A DNA stretch of 64,000 nt, taken from Ricinus communis (lineage: Eukaryota > Streptophyta > Magnoliopsida > Malpighiales > Euphorbiaceae). Below are positions 63,301 to 64,000 of this stretch, in pieces. The notes below the pieces were generated by a model. The model saw only the letters and a list, made by a program, of their open reading frames with translations, did not search any database and had not been told where the DNA came from. Both the position numbers and the translations under genes were made by a program. Where the stretch lies: contig NC_063257.1 in the NCBI RefSeq assembly GCF_019578655.1, positions 10,540,001 to 10,604,000 of the forward strand, written 5' to 3'. Every line of letters begins with the position of its first letter. Within the stretch, counting starts at the first letter, position 1.

Positions 63301-63799
63301 CAAAGGGTCATCTCTAAAGTAACACACACAAGATATAAAAATTAAAACAACTGAATAAATAATAGAAAACTAGAAAATACCTCCTCCAGCAGGGCTAGAT
63401 ATCTAGCTTCGTAAAGATGCAGAGTCTTACTCTCTGAAGGAACTAGAACCTGTCAATTATAAGACATCCCCACTAAAAATTTCCACTTAACCAAGAAAAC
63501 TAACCTCTCCTAATCCAAATGAACAAGTGATGTTGTTTAAAAACCAAAGACGAAATTGAAAAGCAGACCTCGCTGGTATTAAAAGGAAGAAGAGGAAGCT
63601 CGAGAGCATTTGGAGAAAAACAAGAGCGTCGTCTGATAGTACTCCAGCTAAGACTAAGTTGATGAGTGCCACTTCCATTGAAATTCACCTGTACTAATGG
63701 GTATAAAATTCGGGTAGAGAACCTATTGTTAAGAAAATGAAACCGGGTGGTCGCAGTTGCGTTACTTGAGAGACTGAGGATTGCTCCACGACAACTCAT
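57305..63799 (-). CDS. LON substrate-binding domain protein, predicted plastid-targeted (At1g35340-like)
   Basis: The protein resembles the N-terminal domain of Lon protease but lacks the ATPase and protease parts. Its biochemical role is not established. Seven exons give 309 aa: 63799-63569, 63449-63381, 62522-62403, 62319-62245, 62098-61964, 58423-58282 and 57462-57305. The first five joins are phase 0 and all lengths add up to a full frame. The first 65 or so residues are basic and Ser-rich, like a transit peptide. The LON domain starts at ALELPLLPFN, with YEARYLALLEE and LVSIRGIGRVKI typical of the family. The C-terminus is a helical, coiled-coil-like segment ending in AAKLAIQS. Intron 6 uses a GC donor (TTTCAG|GCAAAT, 58281-58280). 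Intron 5 is 3.5 kb and contains a MITE. Confidence 0.88.
61102..61830. mobile_element. Tourist/PIF-Harbinger-like MITE, 729 bp, in LON intron 5
   Basis: The termini are GGGACTGTTTGGTTC at the left and GAACCAAACACCCTC at the right, nearly perfect inverted repeats. TAA lies on both sides (61099-61101, 61831-61833). Subterminal motifs AGCTGATAGCT/AGCTATCAGCT recur in clusters near both ends, a usual transposase-binding arrangement. The interior is AT-rich and non-coding. It lengthens the intron between exons 5 and 6 without touching the splice sites. Confidence 0.88.
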
Positions 63800-64000
63800 C
63801 GAAAAACAACCAGTGAATTTTTATGTGTATTTCCTTTTTGTTTCTTTTTCTCGAGCAAAGAAGAGGAGTACTGGGAGCTGCAGCAATGGGAGGAGTTTTT
63901 AACGGGCTTGCTTTATGTGGGCGTGGCTATCTGGATAATATTCGGAAGTTGTAAATTACTGAAACGCGATTGATACTGAGACGGCGTGGTTTGGCGGTCG
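63800..64000. other. Promoter side of the LON gene
   Basis: These 200 bp upstream of the LON start codon are less AT-rich than most of the window. They should contain the 5' UTR and core promoter. No specific element could be assigned. Confidence 0.35.

Noticed and set aside
63154..63345. 63-codon plus-strand frame
   Set aside because: It lies within LON intron 2 on the opposite strand and has no recognised domain.
1..64000. CRISPR arrays, operons and bacterial-type signals
   Set aside because: There are no spaced identical repeats. Genes have spliceosomal introns, so this is a plant nuclear sequence.

Overview
The window is nuclear DNA of a flowering plant, most likely a eudicot. It is AT-rich, its genes are split by GT-AG introns, and it carries two plant NLR resistance genes plus one NLR pseudogene, a plant receptor-like cytoplasmic kinase, two predicted plastid proteins, plant-type Ty3/gypsy retrotransposons and several small non-autonomous DNA transposons. 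A rosid fits the protein sequences, but the species cannot be read from the window. Every recognised gene is on the minus strand.

Left part (1-24 kb): a CC-NB-LRR pseudogene of the At4g27190/RPS2-like type runs off the left edge. A paralogous, apparently intact gene (12776-19556) has four proposed coding exons. Both copies keep a matching non-coding leader exon about 2 kb upstream of the coding start, so promoter and leader intron were duplicated together with the gene. The AT-rich DNA between them holds a Harbinger-like MITE, a Mutator-like element with a GC-rich (possibly captured) interior, a tandem duplication of about 560 bp and a 415-bp foldback element.

Middle (24-36 kb): a repeat-rich block. 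An LTR and a 3' remnant of older gypsy elements are interrupted by a complete 6.95-kb insertion (25099-32048). That insertion has a GTTTG target duplication, 2.7-kb LTRs and only a 1.6-kb interior, so it is a non-autonomous chromovirus-type element.

Right part (36-64 kb): a gene island with a plastid-type dienelactone hydrolase (three exons), an RPP13/At1g50180-like CC-NB-LRR (two exons), an RLCK-VII/PBL-type kinase (six exons) and a plastid-type LON-domain protein (seven exons, one with a GC donor). A decayed CRM-like gypsy element (49771-56663) sits between the kinase and the LON gene. The Arabidopsis counterparts of the hydrolase and the LON protein are, from memory, close neighbours (At1g35420 and At1g35340), so the NLR and kinase appear to lie inside an old syntenic block.

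In function, the window joins an immune-receptor locus with a defence-type kinase. NLRs are known to guard RLCK-VII kinases, so the adjacent NLR-kinase pair at 41-49 kb is the most interesting biological hypothesis here. Exon borders were deduced by eye from splice signals, reading phase and family similarity. No tRNA, rRNA or CRISPR was found.
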